Below, one piece after another: positions 1 through 7,367 of a stretch of 23,869 nucleotides of DNA. The notes beneath the pieces were generated by a model. The model had not been told where the DNA came from. It saw only the letters and a list, made by a program, of their open reading frames with translations, and did not search any database. The DNA is from Nitrospirota bacterium (lineage in GTDB: Bacteria > Nitrospirota > Thermodesulfovibrionia > Thermodesulfovibrionales > Magnetobacteriaceae). The stretch spans positions 1-23,869 of the forward strand of contig JADFXO010000018.1 in assembly GCA_015233485.1 (NCBI GenBank), given 5' to 3'. Every line of letters begins with the position of its first letter. Position 1 is the stretch's first letter. Both the position numbers and the translations under genes were made by a program.

Positions 1-211
1 CCTTAGTAGTAATCTGAAAAAACTTGCGGCGTTTTTGGCGGACGACAATCCGCGGGCCTCAGATATGATAGATGATGTGGTTGCTATGCTCAAGTCCGCG
101 GGGCAGGCAGATGCGGCAAAAAGGGTACAGGGCAGTATCACGAATTTTGATTATGAAGAGGCCTTAACCGGGCTTCAAGAGATTGCACAAGCCGTGGGGG
201 TGGATATTTAG
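1..211 (+). CDS. C-terminal end of a hybrid sensor histidine kinase-like protein (partial)
   Basis: The frame is open from base 2 to a TAG at 209-211, giving about 69 residues; the start lies outside the window. The segment is helical and acidic, with LAAFLADDNPRASDMID near the front and FDYEEALTGLQEIAQAVGV at the end. This pattern (a helix with acidic residues, then an F-D-Y/F-E-A-L-x-x-L motif close to the C-terminus) is typical of the last helical segment of large hybrid histidine kinases, after the receiver domain. The stop overlaps the GTG start of the next gene by one base, so the two are probably co-translated, and the next gene is a receptor without a kinase. The assignment rests on a short segment and could be wrong in detail. 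Confidence 0.5.
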   Translation, partial: LSSNLKKLAAFLADDNPRASDMIDDVVAMLKSAGQADAAKRVQGSITNFDYEEALTGLQEIAQAVGVDI

Positions 212-2127
212 TGGCGTTGAAGCGTTTGCTCGCCGCAGGCATATTTTTACTGCTCCTGAGCATATTTTTCCTTACTACACCGGTGTTATCGGAGGTCGCG
301 CCCGACAACGTATCGGTAGCGTTGACCCCTGAGGAGAGGGAATTTCTCAAGGGCAAAAAGGTGCGTTTAGGGGTGGACTCCGCGCGTCCGCCTTATGAGT
401 TCATAGACGAGAAAGGGGTTTACTCCGGCATAAGTGCCGGCTTTATAGAGGCCTGCGCCAAGCGTCTTGGGTTTGATATTGTCCTTGTGCCCGGCCTTAA
501 TGTCGGCGCGGCCATGAAGAAGCTGATAGATGGTGAAATAGACGTCATACCAAAGATCTCGCCAGACCCTGAACGCGCTAAGGATATCCTGTTTACAAGG
601 CCGTATTCCACCTTTGCCGCAGTTATCGTGACCCGTCAGGATGTTCGATACATAAGCGGAGTCGAAAATCTCGAAGGCCTTAAGGTCGCCGTGTTAAAAG
701 GCCTGATAGTCGAGACACGCATCAAGCGGGACTACCCGAATTTGCCGCTGATATCGCTTCCTGATATACGCACTGCCCTTTTGGAGCTTTCCTCAGGTGA
801 AATAGATGTGTTAATAGATAACATGGCAATTGTGTCCTATAATATAGAGAGGCTTGGGCTGAACAACCTTAAAATAGCAGGGCAGACCCAATACCACTAT
901 GACATGGCCTGCGGAATCAGAAAAGACTGGCCACTCCTTGCCTCAGCCCTTGATAAGGCCTTATCAGGCATGTCGAAGCAGGAAAAGGCCTTGATAACCG
1001 ACCGGTGGCTTACTGTGGAATATCAGCCGGGGATAAACTGGAGGGTCGTTGGCCCGATTGCCGCGGCACTGATTGTTATAATTGTCTTTGTGGCCATTTG
1101 GAACCGCCGTTTGAGTGCCTCGGTCAGAGAAAGGGATAAAATTCAACAAGAACTCAGGCAATACTCCCTGGAACTTGAGTCCCGAGCCGCCATAAAATCG
1201 CATATCTCCCTAATCTCCTCAGCGCTTCAAAAGGCGGTTACGAATGAGGAACTTGCCCGCCAATTTCTTTCCCTTGCGGCGCCTCTGGTTGGCGCGGCCT
1301 ATGGGATGTTGTATATCTTCGACAAGAATGAAAATGTGCTGCGCTCATCAGGCGGCTATGGCTGCGATATGAAAGACAAGGCCTTTGCCATTGGGCAGGG
1401 ACTAGTCGGGCAGTGCGCGCGCGAACGTGTGCCGATTACAGTGGCAAGCCCGTCAGGTTCAGGCATTGCCATCAACTGGGGAATAGGCGAGGCCTCCCCT
1501 GCCGTTATTACCCTGCGGCCTGTCATACAAAACTCCGCGGTTATTGGGGTTATAGAACTGGCGGGCATGTCGGCTTTCAGCAAAGACGCCCTGGCGCTTC
1601 TTGATGAGCTGACGCCTATAATTGCAATGAATATTGAAATCCTTAACCGCAACCTGCGCACCCAAGAACTGCTTGAGGCCACTCAACAGCTTGCCGACAA
1701 ACTGAATTCCCAGCAGAGGATATTGAAAGAGACCGAAACATGGTACCGTGACATCATCGAATCCTTACCCGATGGAATACTGGTAGTGAACCAGACAGGT
1801 GAAATAATTCTAACCAATCTTATGGCCGGCAAAATATTTGGATATGCCCACGATGAACTCATTGGCAAGTGCGTCGATATTCTGGTGCCACAGAGCGTAC
1901 GTGCGCAGCACCCAGCTAAGCGTGACTCCTTCTTTAGGATGAATGAAACTCGCCGCATGGAAATAGGAGTTGACGTTCATGGAGTTACCGTTACGGCAGT
2001 TCGCAAAGACGGCTCTGAGTTTCCGGCGGCATTAGGACTGTCGCCGCTGCCAGAGGACAGTTCAAGGGGTAAATGTGTCTGCGCCTTGATTAAGGACATT
2101 TCAGCATTAAAGCGCTCACAAGATTGA
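211..2127 (+). CDS. Membrane receptor with periplasmic SBP_bac_3, GAF and PAS domains, no output domain
   Basis: This 638-residue protein starts at a GTG overlapping the previous stop. A signal peptide or anchor covers about residues 5-27. A periplasmic amino-acid-binding type (SBP_bac_3) domain spans about 45-270, with KKVRLGVDSARPPYEF at its front. A transmembrane helix at about 277-298 is followed by a charged coiled coil, a GAF domain (about 335-480), a second coiled coil and a PAS domain (about 510-635, with IIESLPDGILVVNQTGEI and CALIKDIS). Related proteins normally continue into HisKA/HATPase or GGDEF; this one stops 14 residues or fewer after the PAS fold. The sequence after the TGA has early stops in all forward frames and shows no kinase. 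It therefore looks like a sensory-only subunit, or a gene that lost its output end. The upstream kinase tail is the obvious candidate partner, but that is inference. Confidence 0.85.
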   Translation: MALKRLLAAGIFLLLLSIFFLTTPVLSEVAPDNVSVALTPEEREFLKGKKVRLGVDSARPPYEFIDEKGVYSGISAGFIEACAKRLGFDIVLVPGLNVGAAMKKLIDGEIDVIPKISPDPERAKDILFTRPYSTFAAVIVTRQDVRYISGVENLEGLKVAVLKGLIVETRIKRDYPNLPLISLPDIRTALLELSSGEIDVLIDNMAIVSYNIERLGLNNLKIAGQTQYHYDMACGIRKDWPLLASALDKALSGMSKQEKALITDRWLTVEYQPGINWRVVGPIAAALIVIIVFVAIWNRRLSASVRERDKIQQELRQYSLELESRAAIKSHISLISSALQKAVTNEELARQFLSLAAPLVGAAYGMLYIFDKNENVLRSSGGYGCDMKDKAFAIGQGLVGQCARERVPITVASPSGSGIAINWGIGEASPAVITLRPVIQNSAVIGVIELAGMSAFSKDALALLDELTPIIAMNIEILNRNLRTQELLEATQQLADKLNSQQRILKETETWYRDIIESLPDGILVVNQTGEIILTNLMAGKIFGYAHDELIGKCVDILVPQSVRAQHPAKRDSFFRMNETRRMEIGVDVHGVTVTAVRKDGSEFPAALGLSPLPEDSSRGKCVCALIKDISALKRSQD

Positions 2128-2177
2128 GGGTGAAGAAAAAACATCATGGCTTTAAGCGTTTCCGGTGATTTATTATG

Positions 2178-2206
2178 TTGACAATAACGTATCCAATTAT
2201 TATACT
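2178..2206 (+). promoter_or_regulatory. Strong sigma70-type promoter upstream of purC
   Basis: A perfect TTGACA (2178-2183) is followed after exactly 17 bases by TATACT (2201-2206). Transcription would begin near 2213, about 113 bases before the purC start. It lies in the 198-base gap after the receptor gene, so it probably begins the transcript for purC and the closely spaced genes downstream of it. Confidence 0.7.
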
Positions 2207-2224
2207 ACCAGTGGTGGTGGTGAC

Positions 2225-2329
2225 ATGGTTGCTGAATCTTATAACGCTATGACAGGCGCTGTGGCAAAAGGAGCTATGACAGGCGCTGGGACAGAACACA
2301 GGCACTGGGACGGACGATTAACCCTATGA
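2225..2329 (+). CDS. Possible 34-residue leader ORF overlapping the purC start
   Basis: An ATG at 2225 lies about 12 bases after the predicted transcript start and just behind a GGTGGTGGTG stretch. The frame reads MVAESYNAMTGAVAKG and continues to a TGA at 2327-2329. That stop overlaps the purC ATG (2326-2328) in the ATGA arrangement typical of translational coupling. The frame contains a 16-base direct repeat, so MTGA appears twice. I recognise no family. It could be a coupling leader for purC, which lacks a clear ribosome binding site of its own, or a chance frame. Codon evidence is too short to decide. Confidence 0.3.
   Translation: MVAESYNAMTGAVAKGAMTGAGTEHRHWDGRLTL
2246..2288 (+). repeat. 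16-base direct repeat in the purC leader
   Basis: GCTATGACAGGCGCTG occurs at 2246-2261 and again, identically, at 2273-2288. A weaker third version of the ACAGGCGCTGGGAC part follows at about 2298-2311. The copies are 27 bases apart, which keeps the reading frame of the small leader ORF. Confidence 0.85.
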
Positions 2330-3216
2330 CGAACAATGTTGTGCTGAACACGGACTTTTCTGACCTGCGTCTTGTTAAAAGAGGTAAGGTGAGGGATATC
2401 TACGGTCTTGGGGACGTTGGGCAACACCTCCTCTTAGTAGCGACGGACAGGTTGTCGGCCTTCGACGTAGTGCTTCCGGACGGTATCCCTTCCAAGGGCG
2501 ACGTGCTTACCTCCATTTCGGCTTTTTGGTTTTCCTATGTAAAGACAATTGTTAATAATCATATAGTTACAACTGACGTAGATGCCTTCCCCGATGCCTG
2601 TCAAAAATATAGGGAAATACTTAATAAAAGGACAATGCTTGTTAAAAAGGCAAGCCCAGTTGCCGTGGAGTGCATTGTCAGGGGTTATTTATCCGGCTCT
2701 GCGTGGAAGGAATATAAGAGTGACGGCACGGTGTGCGCGATTAAGCTGCCCGGTGGATTAAAGGAATCAGAGAGGCTACCGGAAGCCATTTTTACTCCAA
2801 GCACGAAGGCCGAAAAGGGCCACGACATAAATATTTCTTTTGATAAGGCCGTCTCCATAGTTGGGCGCGATGTTGCTGAAAAGTTAAAATATCTGAGCCT
2901 CGCGATATACAGCAAGGCGGCTGATTACGCCCTCAGTAAGGGTATTATAATTGCCGATACAAAATTCGAGTTCGGTTTTATAGATGGCCGGCTAATCCTG
3001 ATAGACGAATTATTAACCCCCGATTCCTCGCGTTTCTGGCCGCTCAAAGACTATGCCGCGGGCAGGGCGCAAGAGAGTTTCGATAAGCAGATAGTCAGAG
3101 ATTACCTGTTGACATTGGACTGGAATATGGATTATCCCGGGCCTTCCCTACCCGCGGAAATCATTGCTAAGACCTCTCTTAGATATAAAGAGATACTTGA
3201 GATATTGACATGTTAG
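2326..3216 (+). CDS. purC: Phosphoribosylaminoimidazole-succinocarboxamide synthase (SAICAR synthetase)
   Basis: PurC joins CAIR and L-aspartate with ATP to form SAICAR in de novo purine synthesis, in the cytoplasm. The 296-residue length is normal for the longer bacterial form. Family signatures are present in order: LVKRGKVRDIY near residue 20, DRLSAFDVVLPDGIPSKG, ECIVRGYLSGSAWKEY, FTPSTKAEKGHDINIS, IIADTKFEFG, DELLTPDSSRFWP and SFDKQIVRDYL near the end. The start is fixed by the usual distance to the KRGKVRD motif. There is no strong ribosome binding site, but the preceding leader frame ends on the ATG. The next gene starts inside its last codons (7-base overlap), so the pair should be translationally coupled. 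Confidence 0.97.
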   Translation: MTNNVVLNTDFSDLRLVKRGKVRDIYGLGDVGQHLLLVATDRLSAFDVVLPDGIPSKGDVLTSISAFWFSYVKTIVNNHIVTTDVDAFPDACQKYREILNKRTMLVKKASPVAVECIVRGYLSGSAWKEYKSDGTVCAIKLPGGLKESERLPEAIFTPSTKAEKGHDINISFDKAVSIVGRDVAEKLKYLSLAIYSKAADYALSKGIIIADTKFEFGFIDGRLILIDELLTPDSSRFWPLKDYAAGRAQESFDKQIVRDYLLTLDWNMDYPGPSLPAEIIAKTSLRYKEILEILTC

Positions 3217-4934
3217 AAGATGATAAACAACTAATTCTTACCTGCGGTTGGTGTAAGAAGATAAAAAACGACGCCGCGTGGCAGACAGTCGAAGAGTTTC
3301 TTAGTTCGCTGGGCTATACCAACATTACGCACGGGATGTGTGGCGAATGTTCAGAGAAGATATTCCAAAAAAGGGTCTATCTGGAGAGTTATCAAAATAT
3401 CTGCAAGGCCATAAGTTCAAGTATCGCTTTAGATGAAGTCCTGAATCTGATTGTTACAAATATAGTAAAGGTAATGAACGTCAAGGCATGTCTTCTAAGA
3501 TTGATAAACAAAAAATCAAGGACTTTAGACGTTGCCGCTTCTTTCGGGTTATCCGGCGAGTATGTCAACAAGGGGGCGGTGACCTTTGACCAGAGTTTGG
3601 AAGACGCGATGTCGGGCAAGCCTGTGTCCATATACGATGTCGCAGACGATAAGAATTCGATATATTTTCATGCCGCAAAAAAAGAAGGCATCAGGAGCAT
3701 CATGAGTGTCCCGCTGAGGTTCAAAGACGACATTATCGGGATAATGAGGATGTATACGGCTGAGCCGAGAAACTACTCGGATGAGGACATGAAATTTGTC
3801 TCAGCCATAGCCGAACAGGCCGCGATGGCGATAATGAACGCCAAGGAGTTTGAGAGTATCGTATCGAGGGAAAAGGAATACCTGAGGGTATTTCAGGAGA
3901 TATCCAAGGCGGTAAGCTCTTCGCTGAACCTTGAGGAAATCCTTAACATGATTGTCAGGAAGATCCCTGAGGCCATTCAGGTAAAAGGGGCTACAATAAA
4001 ACTTATAGACGAGAAGACGAAAAAGATTAAGCTGGCGGCTGCCTACGGACTGAACGAGGATTTTTTGACAAAAGACCCCACGGGAAAGGAACTCAATATC
4101 ATGGAGGCACTAAACCATCTGTATTCGCAGGGGTCGTCGCTGCCCTTTCTAAAGGACAAGGACATGAATATCCTTGAGGAACTGAACTATAAATCGATCT
4201 TTATTTACGATGCCACGACAGACCCCAGGGTTATGAACAAAAAAGACATAATAGAAGAGGGCATAAAAAGCATCCTCTCAGTGCCTATACTGGCAAGGGG
4301 CAAACTAATCGGCGTAATTAAATTGTTTACCGGCTGGCTTAGGAATTTCACACAGGAAGAGGTGGACTTCGTTACGTCCTTAGCTGAGCAGTGCGGGCTG
4401 GCAATAGTCAATGCGACCATGTATGAAAAACAGTATAAAGAGGTGAAATATTTAAAAACCATTCAGGAAATAACAAAACTCAGGACGAAAACGAAGGATT
4501 TCAACGAGGTGTTAAATCACATCGTTACGCGCCTGCCTGAAATAATGAATACAAAAGCGGCGACTATACGGCTGCTAAACCGGGAGAATGAGAGACTCGA
4601 ACTGGTGGCGTCCTCTGGCCTGAGCGATGAGTATCTCAACAGAGGCTCTATAGAGTTCGAGGAAAATATAAAGATTGCCCTGAAGGGAGAGCCTGTAGCC
4701 ATCAACGACGCGGCAAGCGACGCGCGAATGATCTACAACAAAGAGGCCCAAAGGGAAGGGGTTAAAAGCATTCTCGTAATCCCCCTCATGCTCTACAATA
4801 ACATTATAGGCGTCCTGAGGCTCCTGACCAGCGAGCCGAGGGTTTTTACAACCGATGAGATAGACTTCGCCATGGCCCTTGCGGAAGAGGCGGCAATAGT
4901 AATCGAAAATGCCCGGCTGCAACATAAAATATAA
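3210..4934 (+). CDS. Cytoplasmic sensor with N-terminal CxxC...CxxC motif and three GAF domains
   Basis: This 574-residue protein has no signal peptide or membrane segment. Its N-terminus has CGWCKKIKND (Cys12, Cys15) and HGMCGECSEKIF (His41, Cys44, Cys47). This is the four-cysteine motif usually found at the tail of bacterial PAS/kinase proteins (CxxCKKIRD...HGICPEC), and it probably binds a metal or forms disulfides. Three homologous GAF domains follow at about 60-215, 230-405 and 415-572. Each begins with a helix resembling ISSSIALDEVLNLIV and contains a GIRSIMSVPL-like strand. No kinase, cyclase, GGDEF or DNA-binding domain follows. The start overlaps the purC end by 7 bases. Ligand and output are unknown; it may act by protein-protein contact. 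Confidence 0.88.
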   Translation: MLEDDKQLILTCGWCKKIKNDAAWQTVEEFLSSLGYTNITHGMCGECSEKIFQKRVYLESYQNICKAISSSIALDEVLNLIVTNIVKVMNVKACLLRLINKKSRTLDVAASFGLSGEYVNKGAVTFDQSLEDAMSGKPVSIYDVADDKNSIYFHAAKKEGIRSIMSVPLRFKDDIIGIMRMYTAEPRNYSDEDMKFVSAIAEQAAMAIMNAKEFESIVSREKEYLRVFQEISKAVSSSLNLEEILNMIVRKIPEAIQVKGATIKLIDEKTKKIKLAAAYGLNEDFLTKDPTGKELNIMEALNHLYSQGSSLPFLKDKDMNILEELNYKSIFIYDATTDPRVMNKKDIIEEGIKSILSVPILARGKLIGVIKLFTGWLRNFTQEEVDFVTSLAEQCGLAIVNATMYEKQYKEVKYLKTIQEITKLRTKTKDFNEVLNHIVTRLPEIMNTKAATIRLLNRENERLELVASSGLSDEYLNRGSIEFEENIKIALKGEPVAINDAASDARMIYNKEAQREGVKSILVIPLMLYNNIIGVLRLLTSEPRVFTTDEIDFAMALAEEAAIVIENARLQHKI

Positions 4935-4952
4935 CTTGCAAGCTACGAATTA

Positions 4953-5813
4953 ATGGCCCCCTACGCGCGCGTAATATCATACCTGAGGATGATTAAATTC
5001 TCGCACTCGTTGTTCGCGCTGCCGTTTGCCTTTTCGTCGGCCATTTTAGCGGCCGGCGGCCTTCCGAACATGAATGCGATCCTCTGGATAACGGTTGCGA
5101 TGGTCTCGGCAAGGTCAGCGGCCATGGGGTTGAATAGGGTAATCGACAGAAAGATAGACGCCCAAAACCCGCGAACGAAAAATCGTGAAATCCCCACCGG
5201 AGTTATTTCGGTTGCCGACGCGGCGGCCTTTGTGGTGCTGTCTTCGATTATATTTGTGTTCTCGGCATACATGTTAAATCCCCTGTGTCTTAAGCTTTCC
5301 CCTGTTGCGCTGTTTATCATATATCTCTATTCTTATACGAAGCGATTCACATGGGGATGCCATATAGTGCTTGGGGTGGCAATAGCCTTTGCGCCGCTTG
5401 GGGCATGGATAGCGGTCAGGGGGAGTGTTTCCCTTGAGGCAGTGCCAATGCCCGTGGCCGTCGTATTCTGGCTGGCGGGGTTTGATATTCTCTACGCGCT
5501 TGCGGATATCGAATTCGACAGGAGCTCCGGGCTGCATTCTATACCCCAGCGTTTCGGCATAAGGACGTCTTTGTATATAGCGCGGGCGTTTCATATGCTT
5601 ACGTGGATATTTTTTATTATCGCCGGGGGCGTATTTCATATGGGAATAGTTTATTATGCAGGTATGGTAATCGTGGCCGGTCTTTTAATATATGAACACA
5701 GACTGGTCAGGCCAGGAGATTTAACCAAGCTCAATATGGCCTTTTTCAACATGAACGGGTATATCAGCATAACGGTGGTCGTGTTTATCGCGTTTGATAA
5801 ATTGCTTAGATAG
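4953..5813 (+). CDS. mqnP: UbiA-family prenyltransferase, menaquinone (futalosine) pathway type
   Basis: This 286-residue integral membrane protein has seven or more hydrophobic helices. It carries both aspartate-rich prenyltransferase motifs: NRVIDRKIDAQNPRTKNREIP near residue 60, and DIEFDRSSGLHSIPQRFG near 185. These bind the Mg-diphosphate of the polyprenyl donor. The ARSAAMGLNRVIDRKID and LHSIPQRFG wording matches MqnP of the futalosine route better than MenA or classic UbiA. The expected reaction is attachment of the prenyl tail to the aromatic menaquinone precursor at the inner membrane. The start gives the usual short N-terminus before IKFSHSLFALPFA. No clear ribosome binding site precedes it, and the gap to the previous gene is 18 bases. 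A generic 4-hydroxybenzoate prenyltransferase is the alternative. Confidence 0.88.
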   Translation: MAPYARVISYLRMIKFSHSLFALPFAFSSAILAAGGLPNMNAILWITVAMVSARSAAMGLNRVIDRKIDAQNPRTKNREIPTGVISVADAAAFVVLSSIIFVFSAYMLNPLCLKLSPVALFIIYLYSYTKRFTWGCHIVLGVAIAFAPLGAWIAVRGSVSLEAVPMPVAVVFWLAGFDILYALADIEFDRSSGLHSIPQRFGIRTSLYIARAFHMLTWIFFIIAGGVFHMGIVYYAGMVIVAGLLIYEHRLVRPGDLTKLNMAFFNMNGYISITVVVFIAFDKLLR

Positions 5814-5825
5814 GGGAAGAAAACA

Positions 5826-6542
5826 ATGTCTGCTGGGGAAGTGTATAAGATAAAATTAGATGTATTTGAGGGGCCGCTCGATTTACTCCTGTCACTAATC
5901 CATAAAAACAAGATCGACATCTACGACATCCCGATAGCCTTTATCACTGGACAGTATCTGCAATATTTGGCAATCATGAAGGATTTTAACATCGATGTCG
6001 CCGGTGAATTTATCGTAATGGCGGCCACACTGATACATATAAAATCAAAAATGCTGTTGCCAGCCGAGGAAAGGGTAGGGCAGGAGGAAGACCCTCGCCT
6101 GGAGCTTGTTCAGAGATTAATCGAATATCAGTCATATAAGGAAGCGGCATTTTCACTAAAGGAAAGGGAGACGGTTTGGGAAAATATATTCTCAAAGGAA
6201 CCGGATTGGGATTTTGAGGGTTCTAAGACACAGCAGCCATACCTGATGGATCTAAGTCTGTACGACCTTGTCAAGGCTCTTCAGTGCGTCTTAGACAAGA
6301 AACCCTTTGAGATGAGATCGATAACAAAAGAAAACTTGACCATTAAAGATAAAATTGCTATTATTACGGAGAGGCTTGAGATTGAGAAGGATAAGATATT
6401 ATTTTACAGTTTCTTTACGGATGCGGCAACGAAAATGGAGGTTATAGTAACCTTTCTTGCCCTGCTTGAGATACTAAGGCTGGGGCTTGCTTACGCGTTT
6501 CAGGACGGTGCGTTTACGCATATATGGATAAGAAGGCGTTAG
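5826..6542 (+). CDS. scpA: Segregation and condensation protein A
   Basis: ScpA is the kleisin of the bacterial SMC complex. It bridges the SMC heads together with ScpB and acts in chromosome condensation and segregation. The 238-residue product has the kleisin N-terminus YKIKLDVFEGPLDLLLSLI, then IDIYDIPIAFIT, AGEFIVMAATLIHIKSKMLLP, and a C-terminal winged helix (VIVTFLALLEILRLGLAYAFQ). A good ribosome binding site (GGGGAAG) precedes the ATG, and the gap to mqnP is 12 bases. scpB, which often follows scpA directly, is not in this window; a TPR lipoprotein follows instead. Confidence 0.96.
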   Translation: MSAGEVYKIKLDVFEGPLDLLLSLIHKNKIDIYDIPIAFITGQYLQYLAIMKDFNIDVAGEFIVMAATLIHIKSKMLLPAEERVGQEEDPRLELVQRLIEYQSYKEAAFSLKERETVWENIFSKEPDWDFEGSKTQQPYLMDLSLYDLVKALQCVLDKKPFEMRSITKENLTIKDKIAIITERLEIEKDKILFYSFFTDAATKMEVIVTFLALLEILRLGLAYAFQDGAFTHIWIRRR

Positions 6543-6601
6543 GTGCCGGGTCTGCTGAAGGTAATTATGAGAAAAAGGATGGTGGGGTTGTGATAAGAGG
6601 A

Positions 6602-7357
6602 ATGAATTTGAGATATTGCATCGGCTTATTGTTTGTGTTAACTATGGTAGTGTCCTGTACGGGTAACTTACCTACCCGTAGTACTGTAATACCCCAGACA
6701 GATAGTGATAATGATAACAAAAAAGACAATCAGGTCAAAGGCCACTATGCCCTCGGAGTTTCAAAGATGAAGGAAAACGATTACCAGGGCGCCTTTGTAG
6801 AATTTAAAAAGGCCCTTGAGATAGACCCCAAAGACAAGGAATCCTTAAACGCCCTTGGCCTTGTTTACCATCGGTTTGGCGAGTATAAAAACGCAAAGGA
6901 ATCATTTATAAAAGCAATCGCCTCAGACAAGAATTACTCCGACGCATATAATAATCTCGGCATAACCTGCGCTATGATGGGCCAATGGGCCGAATCTGTA
7001 GAGGCGTTTAGAAACGCGTTAAAAAATCCCCTTTACGCCACACCGGATAAGAGCTATCAAAACCTCGGATTTTCTTTATACAGGATTGGCAAATACGATG
7101 AGGCCATCAAGTCTTTCAGGGATTCCCTTGCGAGAAATCAAAACAATATAGGGTCATATTACGGAATAGCCCTCTGCCACAATGCCGCCGGACGATATGG
7201 CGAGGCCAACGAAGCGCTGATGGAGGGGATACGCCTTGCCCCTGAATATAAGGGCAATGTTCAAAAGGCACAAAAAGACTTTGGACAGAAAAGGCGCTCA
7301 AGTACCGGCTTAACCGAACAGGACTACGCAAACTACCTGGAGATATTAAATTACTAA
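6602..7357 (+). CDS. TPR-repeat lipoprotein, PilF/PilW-like
   Basis: From the ATG at 6602 the protein has 251 residues and begins with a lipoprotein signal, LLFVLTMVVSC, with Cys19 as the lipidation site. The frame is open further upstream (ATG at 6524 inside scpA, GTG at 6590), but those starts would bury the signal peptide. The GTG at 6590 with its GGTGGGG stretch is the main alternative. About five tetratricopeptide units fill residues 50-215, for example YALGVSKMKENDYQGAFVEF, LNALGLVYHRFGEYKNAKES and YQNLGFSLYRIGKYDEAIKS. This plan, a lipoprotein followed by TPRs, is that of PilF/PilW, the pilotin of type IV pilus secretins. No pilus gene is nearby, so a general scaffold role is equally possible. 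Confidence 0.85.
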   Translation: MNLRYCIGLLFVLTMVVSCTGNLPTRSTVIPQTDSDNDNKKDNQVKGHYALGVSKMKENDYQGAFVEFKKALEIDPKDKESLNALGLVYHRFGEYKNAKESFIKAIASDKNYSDAYNNLGITCAMMGQWAESVEAFRNALKNPLYATPDKSYQNLGFSLYRIGKYDEAIKSFRDSLARNQNNIGSYYGIALCHNAAGRYGEANEALMEGIRLAPEYKGNVQKAQKDFGQKRRSSTGLTEQDYANYLEILNY

Positions 7358-7367
7358 TGAAGGGCTG

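Noticed and set aside
2125..2130. Possible selenocysteine readthrough of the TGA ending the receptor gene, considered because selB is nearby
   Set aside because: One codon later the same frame has another TGA, so readthrough would add nothing.
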